A stretch of DNA of 64,000 nt. Origin: Pachyrhynchus sulphureomaculatus (lineage: Eukaryota > Arthropoda > Insecta > Coleoptera > Curculionidae). A model generated the notes under the pieces. That model saw nothing but the letters and a program-made list of their open reading frames with translations, searched no databases and was not told where the DNA came from. Both the position numbers and the translations under genes were made by a program. The stretch is taken from positions 15,379,608 through 15,443,607 of the forward strand of contig CM032448.1 in assembly GCA_019049505.1 (NCBI GenBank), written 5' to 3'. Shown here one piece after another: positions 54,149 through 64,000 of this stretch; within the stretch, counting starts at the first letter, position 1, and every line of letters starts with the position of its first letter.

Positions 54149-57100
54149 CACAGCCCCACAAAAAAAAAAGTGGGGTATACTTTTGATGCGATATATCAGA
54201 TCCGTAGTATTTTTGCCCGCTGATCACGAATCTGACGTCAGAATATCGCCATCACATCTCAATTTTTTTCTAACCTCAAAAAATAGGTAAAAATTAGTAA
54301 AAATTAAGAAAAATATACTCCTAAAAAATTGATTCAAGCTTTTTCAAGAATCCAAAGATTTATTAATATGTATTCGGACACGCTAAGCTAATATTCATCG
54401 GTTGGATTGAGCCAAACAGTTCTGTTTTCTTTCTAACCTCAATAAATCAGACAGATATAGTGCTTCTCGAATGCAAAAAAAACGAATTCAAATTAAAATT
54501 CAACCGATCCTTACCAAATTTGGTACACGGGGATTTTTTGGGTCGCTGATCACGAATCTGAGGTTGGATTTGCAAAATTCAAGATGGCAGATGTTTTCGC
54601 GCCATTTTGAACGCCGAGAAAATTCATCGGTCGATTTTTATTCTTCTACCTGCATCCAGGGCACCTCCACGTGGTGACGGTGGGCAACGGTGTTACTCCA
54701 CTAGCCGGCAGAGTCCCTGGATAACGGCTTAGATGCCGTCATGGCAGGTAGAAGAAAGAGAATTACGATGCAGGAACTCGGAAACCCAGTATCGGCGGTT
54801 GGTCAGGGTGGGAAAGCGGGCCCGCAGCCGTCATCCAGCGACCGTAGCTCTTCATGTGTGGGTGACTTGGCTCATGTAGAGTATAATGCTACAAGAAAAC
54901 GGTCTCACGGTACAAGGACTTTTCATAAGTGCGATAAAAACAGTAATTCATTTTGTTATATTTGCTGTCAACACGTATTGAGTAAAATGGGGTCACCGAT
55001 AACGGATAAGATTAAAACCTTATATAAGGATTGTTTTAACATTGAAATACAGCACCAGGATACAGATTGGGTTCCCCACATTATTTGCAGTTCTTGCAAA
55101 ATAATGTTGTACATCAATAAGAAGGCGATTAAATATTCCAGAGCAGCAATATGGAATAGACCATACAGTGAAAATGATTGCTACTTTTGTATGAATGTTG
55201 TATCTAGGCATAACCGAAAAAATAAAAGCACTATTACTTATAACGATGTTTCGACAGTAACAAGACCAACTAAACTAATTCCGCCTCCTGAACCACTTGA
55301 TGCTGATGTTATGGAAACAAATGATTTCACCTTATCAGTTCATGCCGAAAACATTGAGACTGTCGAAAAAGATTCAAACACTGTTACTAATGAATGTTCT
55401 AGTGACAACCTATCATATACTAGTGACACAGATAAAGAATTTCTACCATACAACCGTAAACCAGAACCAATACTCGTATCACAGTCAGAACTTAGTGATC
55501 TAGTCAGAGATTTAGGTTTATCCAAAGATGGTTCAGAGCATCTTGCTTCCTTTTTAAAGAAAATACATTTACTTAAGCCAGAAGCTACGATTTCTTATTA
55601 TAGAAACAGAGATGAAGAATTTCGAAAATATTTCACAATGGACGAGGAATTGTCACTTTCATATTGTACCGATGTAAAAGGTCTAATGGATGAATTTCAA
55701 AATAACTCATACGATCCTGAAGAATGGAGACTGTTCATTGATTCTTCTAAACGGAGCATTAAGGCAGTTTTGCTGCATAATACCAACGTTTACGCTCCCA
55801 TTCCGATTGCTCATTCCACAGTTATGGAAGAGCAATATGAAAAAAATGAAGCAGCTTTTGATAAAAATAAAATATGCTGATCATAACTGGAATATTTGTG
55901 GAGATCTGAAAATTGTAACAATATTGCTTGGCCAACAGTCAGGGTTTACACTTTATCCCTGTTATAAATGTCTGTGGAATAGCAGAGACAGGGAACGTCA
56001 TTATAAGAAAAAAATTTGGTCAACAAGAGAATCGTTCACTCCTGGTGAAAATAATGTATTGTTTCCACCATTGGTAGATCCAGGAAAAGTTCTTATTCCC
56101 CCGCTTCACATTAACCTTGGACTTATGAAGCAATTCACGAGAGCATTAGATACAAACGGCCCATGTTTCAAATATTTGCATAAAAAATTTCCGAAATTTT
56201 CTGAAGCTAAAATTAAGGCAGGCGTATTTGACGGGCCACAAATAAGAAAATTGTTTCAAGATTCATTATTTGTTACTAAAATGAATAAAGTTGAAAAAGC
56301 TGCTTGGCTTAGTTTTAAAGAAGTCGCAACAAACTTTTTGGGAAATAATAAAAGCCCTAAGTACAAAGAAATAGTCGACAAAATGGTAAAAAATTTTCAA
56401 ACATTAGGTTGCTTAATGAATCTAAAATTACATTTCCTGGACTCCCACATCGATGATTTCCCAGATAATCTTGGTGACTACAGTGAGGAGCAAGGGGAAC
56501 GTTTTCACCAAGATCTGAAAATCATAGAAAATCGGTATCAAGGACGATGGGATGACCATATGCTAGCGGACTATTGCTGGTCGCTAAAAAGAGAAACAAG
56601 TCCTCAAAAGCGTTTGGGCAGAAAGCCGTTGAATAGGTCATTCGCGGAAAAAAGAACAAGATACAGCCAAAAAAAAGGAAAGTTAGGCGCGGGTCTAACC
56701 TTCGCAATTCTAGGGCTTAAGGGTCTACTATTTGAGAGTATATGGTTTAAAAGTCCTGGTTTTGAGTTTATTGGGTCTCATTTTTAAAGTTACAGGGTTA
56801 TTGAGGTCTATTTTTTGAGGTTACAGGGTGTGGGAGTCTAAGGTTTCAGGGTTTAGGGTTTAAGAGTATCAGGTTTGAGGATTCCCCAACTGTATACCAA
56901 ATTTGGTAGGAATCGGTTGGTTTTCAAAAATTTTGTCCGCCATCTTGGATCCGCCATTTTGAATTTTGCAAATCCGACCTCAGATTCATGATCAGCAACC
57001 CAAAAAAACCCCCGTGTACCAAATTTGGTAAGAATCGGTTGAATTTTAATTTGAATTCGTTTTTGCATTCGAGAAGCACTATATCTGTCTGATTTATTGA

Positions 57101-57391
57101 GGTTAGAAAGAAAACAGAACTGTATGGCTTAATCCAACCGATGAATATTAGCTTAGCGTGTCCGAATACAAATTAATACATCTTTGGATTCATGAAAAAG
57201 CTTGAATCAATTTTTTAGGAGTATATTTTTCTTAATTTTTACTAATTTTTACCTATTTTTTGAAGTTAGAAAAAAATTGAGATGTGATGGCGATATTCTG
57301 ACGTCAGATTCGTGATCAGCGGGCAAAAATACTACGGATCTGATATATCGCATCAAAAAGTATACCCCACTTTTTTTTTTGTGGAGCTGTG
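54149..57391 (+). mobile_element. Transposon K1, unclassified DDE superfamily
   Basis: 3243 bp. Tips CACAGCCCCACAAAAAAA and, inverted, CACAGCTCCACAAAAAAA. A perfect 5-bp duplication, TAATT, lies at 54144-54148 and 57392-57396. TIRs extend about 0.45 kb. The insertion splits PLE-1b, whose sequence is continuous across it (compare 1034-1045). It encodes a transposase-like protein on the plus strand. I cannot place it in a named superfamily; the RSS-like tip and 5-bp duplication resemble Transib. Confidence 0.85.
54741..56660 (+). pseudogene. K1 transposase-like protein, one frameshift
   Basis: A 379-codon frame from ATG at 54741 is continued in another frame from about 55840; an A-run near 55840 explains the shift. 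Zinc-type pairs come first: FCYICCQHV, HIICSSCKIML, NDCYFCMN (residues 70-155). Then come candidate catalytic residues: Asp in EWRLFIDSSKRSIKAVLLHN, Asp in WNICGDLKIVTILLGQQ followed by YPCYKCLW (C-x-x-C), and Glu in EEQGERFHQDLKIIENRYQG, followed by MLADYCWSLKRE. Such D...D-C-x-x-C...E order occurs in the CACTA/Transib/hAT group. The protein is familiar as an abundant uncharacterised arthropod protein. Confidence 0.8.
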
Positions 57392-57690
57392 TAATTGATT
57401 GGAGTTTTTCCGTTTGTTAATTTCAAGACATTCAAGCAAATTTAATTTTTTAAATTTATTTTCTACATGTAGGATTTTTAACGTATCATCAAAATTATGG
57501 GATTCGTTTATTATATGAGTTGCGTAATGTGAATTGTTCTTATTTTTTAAATAACTATGTTTATGTTCTTTAATGCGAGTTTCAAAAGATCTACCAGTTT
57601 GTCCTACGTAGGTTTTAGTACAAGATCCATAATTTAATAAGTAAACTCCTGATTTTAAGGAATTCTTAGATTTGGTTTTGTTATTCAAAA
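57353..57690 (-). pseudogene. PLE-1b GIY-YIG endonuclease
   Basis: Minus strand: SGVYLLNYGSCTKTYVGQTG (GVY and YVG), SFETRIKEHKHSYLKNKNNS, HNFDDTLKILHVENKFKK and NLLECLEINKRK. The domain is open from 57690 to near 57400, where the K1 end interrupts the last codons. One Cys of the NCGSC pair is Tyr. Confidence 0.8.
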
Positions 57691-57691
57691 A

Positions 57692-58573
57692 TTATACTCC
57701 CTAAGGAATTACTGGTTATGAATCCTATTGTATTGTTCTTTTTTATTAAATGTTTGGAAATTGTTCTAGTTATTTTCCCTGTGTATGTGAGTGTACTAAA
57801 TTTTCCTTTTTTGTCATTAATTGTGGGATAAATTAGAGAAATTGCTTGTTTAAAGGATTTTTTATTCAAGATATTATCTATAATGTTGGGGTCATATCCA
57901 TTATTAATTGCTATTTGTTTGATTATGTTGAATTCTTTGTTAAAAATTAGTTTTAGTCATAGGGATATGTAACAATCTATGTATGAAAGAGTTAAAAAGC
58001 TCCCATTTTGTGAGGATACGGGTGGGATGAGCTATTGTATATGACTATGTCAGTATGTGAAGGTTTGTGAAAAATCGAGAAATCGTGTTTATTGTTCACT
58101 TTTGATACAGATATGTCTAAGAAATTTATAGAGTTATTGGTTTCTAATTCTATGGTGAATTTAATATTAGGATGCAAATTATTTAGGAAGTTAAGGAGGA
58201 TTGTTAGTTGTCTATCGGTTCCCTTGAAACAGGAAATGATATCGTCAACATATCTATACCAGTAAACAATATTTTTGCTTACCGCGTTTTGATGAATTTT
58301 TAGTTCTAAATGATCCATGAAAATTTCCGCTAGTAACAGACTTAAAGAATTACCCATTATTAGACCTTCTTTAGATGTATAAAAGTTGTTGCATTCAAAA
58401 TAGTTTTGATCCAAGCACGTCGTAAGTAAATCTAAAATATCCCGTTTAATAATTTCGTTTACTTTATTCTTGATTAAGAGCTTATCTACTAATTCTATGA
58501 CTTCATATGGCGGGATGCTACTCAAAAATTTTATATATGGGTTAACATACGATAGTAAAATTGAAAAATTCAC
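57692..58573 (-). pseudogene. PLE-1b reverse transcriptase
   Basis: 58573-57992 is open on minus: KEGLIMGNSLSLLLAEIFMD is the RT motif with Leu for Pro in SLSL, and WYRYVDDIISCFKGTD is the catalytic YVDD. KFTIELETNNSINFLDISVS and HDFSIFHKPSHTD follow. A frameshift near 57992 leads to the thumb region (57975-57692). Truncated 5'. Confidence 0.85.
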
Positions 58574-58599
58574 CTTTACCGATCAGTCAGAAAGTTTTC

Positions 58600-59760
58600 A
58601 AAGCGAATATGAAACAAGTTAAATTAATGAGTCGAAATACATTCTTCAGTATAATCTCGCTTAAGCTCAATGCATTCTTTTCAGTGATTATCCACTTAAT
58701 TTACCCCATCTCTGAAGTGGTTTTCCAAAAGACCTTCAAAATACCTATTTACGGATGCTATCACCATCACTCATCATTTGTTGAAATACGCTATCCACGT
58801 AGAAATTTTTTGAGGTTTGGGAACAGATGGAGCCAGATCTGGCGAATAGGGTGGATGTTCCCATAATTCGTACTTTAATTCGACCAGCTCTGTCGTTGCC
58901 AGGGCATTCCTGTGAGTAGGTGCACTGTCATGATGAAAGGAGATTTTTTTATTCTGCAAACCGGACTTTTTCTCACTCACCAGCTGGTCCAAAAGGTTGC
59001 AGTAATACTCTCCTGTGATTGTTTTATCGGTTTGAAGGTAATCAATTAAAAAATTCCTTTTACATCCCAGAAAACTAATGTCATAATGTTTTTGGACGAA
59101 TTTGACCACTTTAGCTGCTTTGGTGCTGAACAATCGGGCTCAGTCCACTGTGCGGTTTGTTGTTGCAGTTCAGAATCGTACTGGTAAACCCAAGTTTCAT
59201 CCATAGTTACAAATCGACGCACAAAATTAGTTTTATGATTTGTGAAACTAGCCAAATGTTGTATAGAAAGTTTCTCGCGAGTGCTCTTTTGTTCCGATGT
59301 TAGCAAATGCGGCTCCTATCTTGTGAATAGCATTTTCATACCCAAAACATTAATTAAGAACTCATGTACTAATCCATATGAGATACCTATAGCCTCAGCT
59401 AAATCATCCACGATTAATCGACGGTCTTGCATTACCATATCTTGTACTTGCACAACAGTTTTCTCAGTTGTTGCAGTTTCTGGACGTCCTGAACATGGAT
59501 CATCATTGACAGTAGTACAACCACGTTTAAACTGTAGAGTTCATTTATGAACAGTTGGAAATGAAGGAGCAGACTCCTTTAATACTTTTACTAACTTTGC
59601 ACGGATTTCAGTTGTCGATAAACCTTCCAAAATAAAGAATTTTATCACTACAGGATATTCGATATTTTCCATTTTTAAAAAATACTCAAACACGTATACT
59701 TTAATCAGCTGATAAACAATGAATGACTTGACCGATTGACTTGAAATTTAGGATGTGTTC
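58600..59760 (-). pseudogene. mariner-6 transposase
   Basis: Minus strand from ATG at 59672: ENIEYPVVIKFFILEGLSTT, a VVQVQDMVMQDRR region near 59435, EPHLLTSEQKSTREKLS, first Asp in RRFVTMDETWVYQYDSE, a LVFWDVKGIF block, then KTITGEYYCNLLDQLV, second Asp in ISFHHDSAPTH (Asn to Ser), and YSPDLAPS near 58835. A deletion right after SPDLAPS removes the third catalytic Asp. Stops also occur. TIRs were not delimited. Confidence 0.8.
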
Positions 59761-59964
59761 ATATGACAGATGAAGCTTCATAATGGTGTTCAACATTTGG
59801 CTCAATAATGCTCCATAGGTGTCGCTGTCAAAAGATATTGACCGACCAGTATTTTGCAACATAATCTTTTTAGAGCTCGATATATTTCATCCAGTGATGT
59901 TCTCATGCCATTAAGATATTTTTATAAAATTATTTCTCTTGACGTTCAAAATAGTACGTATGTA

Positions 59965-62326
59965 CAGGGTGAGTCAACGATAGAGTGAAGTTCATTATCT
60001 CATTTGTTTCGGGAATGACGAGAAAATGTTAAATACAATAGTTTTAGGGAATGTTAAGGTGCCCAGTTTAAAATTATCTTTGAGTCTATAGGGTACTTCA
60101 AAAAAGTGTGGTCGATATAACATATGTTTTTTAAAATGGAACATTCTATTTTCTAATTTATCTTTAAATTCTGCGGAAAATTTTATAACTTTTTTATTAA
60201 TAATGTTATATACCTAAACCTCGTTTCTAATATTTCAATTTTTTTTTTTAAAATACTAGTTTTCAGTTTTGTAAAAAATTTCCAGTAGCGCCATTGTTTC
60301 TGAAGGTGGAATACTCATAATTGGTACGAGCATTATATACAGATGAAAAAAGATATATGATGATAGATTTTCCAAACCCTCCAACTTTTATTAAGTATGT
60401 CATATACCTATTTCTAATAGTTTTTGATTTATTTTGAACTTTTCAATTTTTACCCTTGTTTTTAATACGCTATAACGTCATAGTCGAAAGACAAAACAAA
60501 AAATGTAGGCATTATCAAATTTTGACATGTCGATTAAGCAAGTAAAAATAGTTTAATTTGTTGTAGTAAGTGACATATAAAGGTAATAGTTATGGATTTT
60601 CCTAAAAATGTATTAATTGATATGGTTTATATACTGGGCGAGGCGGGGAAAAATTGTCTTTTGGCAGTAAGGTTTTATGGAGCGAAGTACCTTAATACCA
60701 ACTGGAAAATCTTTTCAATGCTTAATGGAACGGTTTGATGGTAGTGGTAGCGTTGAGTATACAAAACGGAAAGTAGTATACCAAAATGCTACCAATGAGG
60801 AAAAGGAAATGGAGATTTTGCTTCATGTTGAAGATAATCCCCAGGTCAGCAGAAGTCAACTAGCTGACTTATCTGACATATCCCAATCTACGGCTAATCG
60901 CGCCACGACAAAAAAAAAAGTATCATCCCTTTCATATGGAACTACACCAAGAACTTCAAGACCGTGATATTGAACGACGAGTAAACTTTTGCACCACCAT
61001 GAATGGAGCAATAGAGGCCGATCCAAAATAATGTTTTCTGATGAAGCTACTTTTCGCAGTAATGGGGCAGTTAACAGCCATAACATGCATTATTATTCAA
61101 CAGTTAATCCATTTTGGGTCCCGGAAGTTCAAAACCAAAACCATTGGTCGCTTAATGTATAGTGTGGAATATCAAATTTTCGAATTATTGGTCTATATTT
61201 TTTCCGCGAACCGCTTAACGGGCCTAGATATCTACATTTTTTGCAAAACGAATTACCCCAGCTTCTTGAAGAAGTTGATAACTTTGAAAGGGAACAAATG
61301 TGGATTCAACAAAACGGAGTTCCTGCTCATTACCACCGGGAAGTTCGGGAATTTTTAAACGATCGTTACCCACCAAAATGGATCGGTAGAGATGGATTCA
61401 TTTAGTGACCCCCTCGATCATGCAACTTAACACCTTTAGACTTTTTTTGTGGGGCTACATTAAAGATCGTATTTATGTGAATCCCCCTACAACACCAATA
61501 GATATGGAAAATAGGAAACGGGATGTGTGCGGGACAATAACGCCCTTTATGCTAAGGTAAGTGAAGGAAAATATAGAAAACGACTAAACATGTGTATTCA
61601 AGTAGATGGGCATATTTTTGAACATTTACTACGTCATAATAATTAATCATTAGATAAGTTAAACTATAGTAAAATTATTATTAACTATTTGTTTATGTTT
61701 TCACAATAGCGTAAGTGTATTAAAAACAAGGGTAAAATTGAAAAATGCAAAATAAATTGAAAACTATTAGAAATAGGTACATGACATACTTAATAAAAGT
61801 TGGAGGGTTTTCTAAAATCTATCAGAAAAAATAATAATATACAGGGTTGCCGCTTAAAAAATTTGAGATTTTTCAATTTAAAATAGTCGAAATGTATAAA
61901 TTTATTTTCAACACTCTGTAGCATCTAACTCAAATTTCTTTACTTATATCGTTTTTTTCGTCTCTATAGAACGCTCGTACCAATTATAAGTATTTCACCT
62001 TCAGAAACAATGGCGCTAATGGCAATTTTTTACAAAACTGCAAGATAGTATATTTAAAAAAAAAAAATGAAATATTAGAAGAACTATTAGGTTTAGGTAT
62101 ATAACATTATTAATAAAAAAATTATAAAATTTTACGCAGAATTTAAAAATAAATTAGAAAATAGGGTGTTTCATTTAAAAAACATATGTTATATCGGCCA
62201 CAGTTTTTTGAAGTGCCCTGTATACTCAAAAATAATTTTAAACTGTGCACCTTAACATTCCCTAAAACTATTTTATTTAACACTGTTTCCTGTGTGTGAA
62301 CTTTACTTTATCGTTGACCCTCCCTG
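59965..62326 (+). mobile_element. DUF4817-type element X3, long TIRs
   Basis: 2362 bp. Tips CAGGGTGAGTCAACGATA and, inverted, CAGGGAGGGTCAACGATA, inside TA at 59963-59964 and 62327-62328. The TIRs are about 0.5 kb; the right arm is longer by a segment holding a 77-bp mini-element (61842-61918, TA-flanked). The transposase lies between the arms. Confidence 0.85.
60593..61646 (+). pseudogene. X3 transposase, catalytic Asp changed to Asn
   Basis: Plus strand in shifting frames: VYILGEAGKNCLLAV (DUF4817), LHVEDNPQVSRSQLADLSDI, IMFSDEATFRSNGAVNSHNM with the first Asp near 61035, SLNVWCGI near 61150, then WIQQNGVPAHYHREVREFL, where the second Asp (QQDG) is Asn, and WIGRDGF followed by a stop. The third-Asp stretch (LTPLDFFLWGYIKDRIY) is at about 61425-61475 in a broken frame. 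Inactive. Confidence 0.8.
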
Positions 62327-62454
62327 TATTATACTATAAATATTTATGCAAAATAGTTGTTTATGACAATTAAAACCATACAAAATATCTCGACTTTCAC
62401 CCCTTTGCTTTAAGTGATATCGCTCAAAAACTACAGGCTTCACCCTCTCTTTAG

Positions 62455-62457
<3 letters not shown>

Positions 62458-62527
<70 letters not shown>
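62458..62527. repeat. TA microsatellite
   Basis: An uninterrupted run of about 35 TA units. No feature is attached to it. Confidence 0.97.
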
Positions 62528-62534
<7 letters not shown>

Positions 62535-62622
62535 GTTTCAAACTGATATCTCATTTCGTTCGAGAGTTATCGGCCAACAGAAATGAGTGACTATGCTTTT
62601 CGTCCCTAAAAAGCAATAATCG

Positions 62623-63284
62623 GTCAAGTGCAAGTTGAACTTGAGCAATTAGTGTTCCGTACGTTGATTGCTTTTAAAATAAAAAAATTTTGTTTCAGAG
62701 GTATAAAATGATCAGTGACTTCACAAAACACACCCTAAATAAGTTTTCAACAAAGTTTGTTTCCAATCTTTACTGAAATATGATGACCTTGAAATTTTGT
62801 TTTTTTTTTAAATACCAGATAAATTATTAAAGGTAATGCACTCGTGATAATTTTCGTTCAATCTACACCCCGTGGAGAATATTCCAGAATTTTTTCAAAA
62901 TTTTTTGATAAGTACTTTTCGAGATAAGGTGGAGGACAGCGATTTGTCGCGATTTTTTAAAAATAATACAAAGAAAAGTGCGCGCAAGTATTATATTATA
63001 TATTTTTTACTCGTGTTTTCACAAGCTTTCATTTGACACCACACTCGATGACCTAGTAAAAATTTTTTTTTTTACTTCCGATTTCACCCCCCAAAACTAA
63101 CCCCTTAAGTCAAAATTTATCTCTCAAAACTACATGGCTCTGATGAGGCCATCAATTCTTATATTATTACCAAATTTCAACTTTCTATATCAAATAGTTT
63201 CGGAGAAAATCGGGGGTGACAGACAGACAGACAGACAGACACCAAAGTGATCTTATAAGTGTTCCGTACGGAACACTAAAAATC
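62623..63284 (+). mobile_element. Z repeat copy 6, full length
   Basis: The most regular copy: 5' CGGTCAAGTGCAAG, sub-terminal AGTGTTCCGTACG at 62651-62663, GACA tract at 63219-63242, 3' palindrome AGTGTTCCGTACGGAACACT at 63258-63277, then AAAAA. No coding frame and no target duplication. Confidence 0.85.
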
Positions 63285-64000
63285 TCGGAATGTGATTTTA
63301 TTACGAATATAAGACCTTTCTTTAACAGGGAAATTAAAAAGTCTACTAATATATAGGGAGCCGCTGCGTGCATATTATTTTTGGGCTAAATAAAGTAGGT
63401 CGTCAGGACTTTTTTCCGTCACTGTACTATCCCTTCTATATAAAATCTCTTCAATGAAAAACTTTATTTCCATTGGACTTTTAGGATGCTCTACACGGAA
63501 AATTGTAAACTGAACAATTCTAAACTTATTATTATTTTATGTGCCAATATAAGAAATAGTTTGGTCTGGATTTTGCAAGGAAGAGTACTCATAAAGTTTT
63601 ACTATTTCAATATAAATAAAAATAAATGGAACTGCCAGCTTAACAATATGTTCAATAAAACTGTCCGAGCATGATAGGGGTGGGATTTCAAAATCATAAA
63701 AATTTGATAAAATATTTTATTAGGAGCTCGTATCAAGCTACACCGAAAAAAATGAACACTTTTAAAAGTAAACCCCTTTATCTAAAGGAGATTGACGAAA
63801 ACTGATGTCAATGTCTGAGGCTCAATTTTTATGATAAACTCAATGGTGAAAACCGCATATCGATATCTAGTACCGTTTCAGATATACAAGGTGTTTTTCA
63901 AAAATCTGCATTTTGGAAAAATGTTTGTAATTCTTTTCCTATTGAAAATTTTTGACTTCTGTAAAAACATTCTCAAAGCCCTTTTTGACGTGGATTTCAA
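63285..64000. other. No gene recognised
   Basis: AT-rich sequence to the end of the window; short frames only. 63480-63670 has an open plus frame of 62 codons with no recognised motif. Confidence 0.4.

Larger units (their letters stand above)
53815..58575 (-). mobile_element. PLE-1b, split by transposon K1
   Basis: Minus-strand Penelope-like element, same family as 704-1985: 3' terminal region 53815-54148, then after K1 the endonuclease (57397-57690) and RT (57690-58573). It is 5' truncated at about 58575. No target duplication is evident. Confidence 0.85.

Noticed and set aside
62303..62554. Minus-strand frame with an (IY)n tract
   Set aside because: It is a translation of the TA microsatellite.

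Overview
This is AT-rich eukaryotic DNA, almost certainly from an insect. Evidence for that is the mix of decayed mariner, piggyBac, hAT, pogo, DUF4817-type Tc1/mariner and Transib-like DNA transposons, several LINE clades, Penelope-like elements (PLEs) with hammerhead ribozymes, and the absence of any prokaryotic gene layout. The order within insects cannot be fixed from the sequence. There is one convincing host coding exon (20758-20899, minus strand, clean splice sites). The window is best read as intronic or intergenic host DNA packed with nested transposons. I see no tRNA, rRNA or CRISPR array.

Layout. 1-3.1 kb: an RTE-like LINE (+) split by a PLE (13-bp target duplication), which is itself split by a 212-bp palindrome of two opposed hammerhead ribozymes. 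3.1-6.3 kb: LINE scraps and a 1.7-kb foldback element with Transib-type ends (CACAGTG, 5-bp duplication CGCCG) inside a minus-strand LINE. 6.3-10.75 kb: two minus-strand LINEs. 11.3-11.6 kb: a 42-bp minisatellite. 12-13.25 kb: pogo/Tigger remains. 13.25-16.1 kb: a second PLE family, rearranged at its 5' side and split by a full-length mariner with one stop codon. 16.8-18.8 kb: a mariner split by a third PLE family. 19-20.4 kb: a DUF4817-type transposon. 20.76-20.9 kb: the host exon. 21-22.1 kb: a decayed mariner. 22.05-25.76 kb: one minus-strand LINE carrying a long-TIR DUF4817 derivative and a 1.45-kb palindromic PLE. 26.9-27.4 kb: a probable Transib transposase N-terminus. 28.4-30.66 kb: a near-intact piggyBac.

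31-32.15, 41.6-42.7, 45.6-46.7 and 62.6-63.3 kb: copies of a non-autonomous repeat resembling Helentron-associated DINE/HINE elements, and another copy split by a complete hAT (32986-36231). 36.4-40.7 kb: three further Tc1/mariner-type elements, one (38385-40690) with only a single visible frameshift. 43.8-47.3 kb: mariner, PLE and piggyBac debris. 49.2-53 kb: a second hAT, a jockey-like LINE and a decayed copy of an unclassified transposon. 53.8-58.6 kb: another PLE copy split by a 3.24-kb transposon of that unclassified family, with ~0.45-kb TIRs and a 5-bp duplication. 58.6-62.3 kb: a mariner and another DUF4817-type transposon.

No pathway or operon is present. The interactions are insertional: target duplications and reading frames that resume across an insertion allow the order of events to be reconstructed at many loci. 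The most unusual objects are the double-ribozyme palindrome, the unclassified transposon family, the RSS-like foldback element, and the sub-terminal palindromes of the piggyBac. Family names rest on motif recognition from memory; no database was searched.
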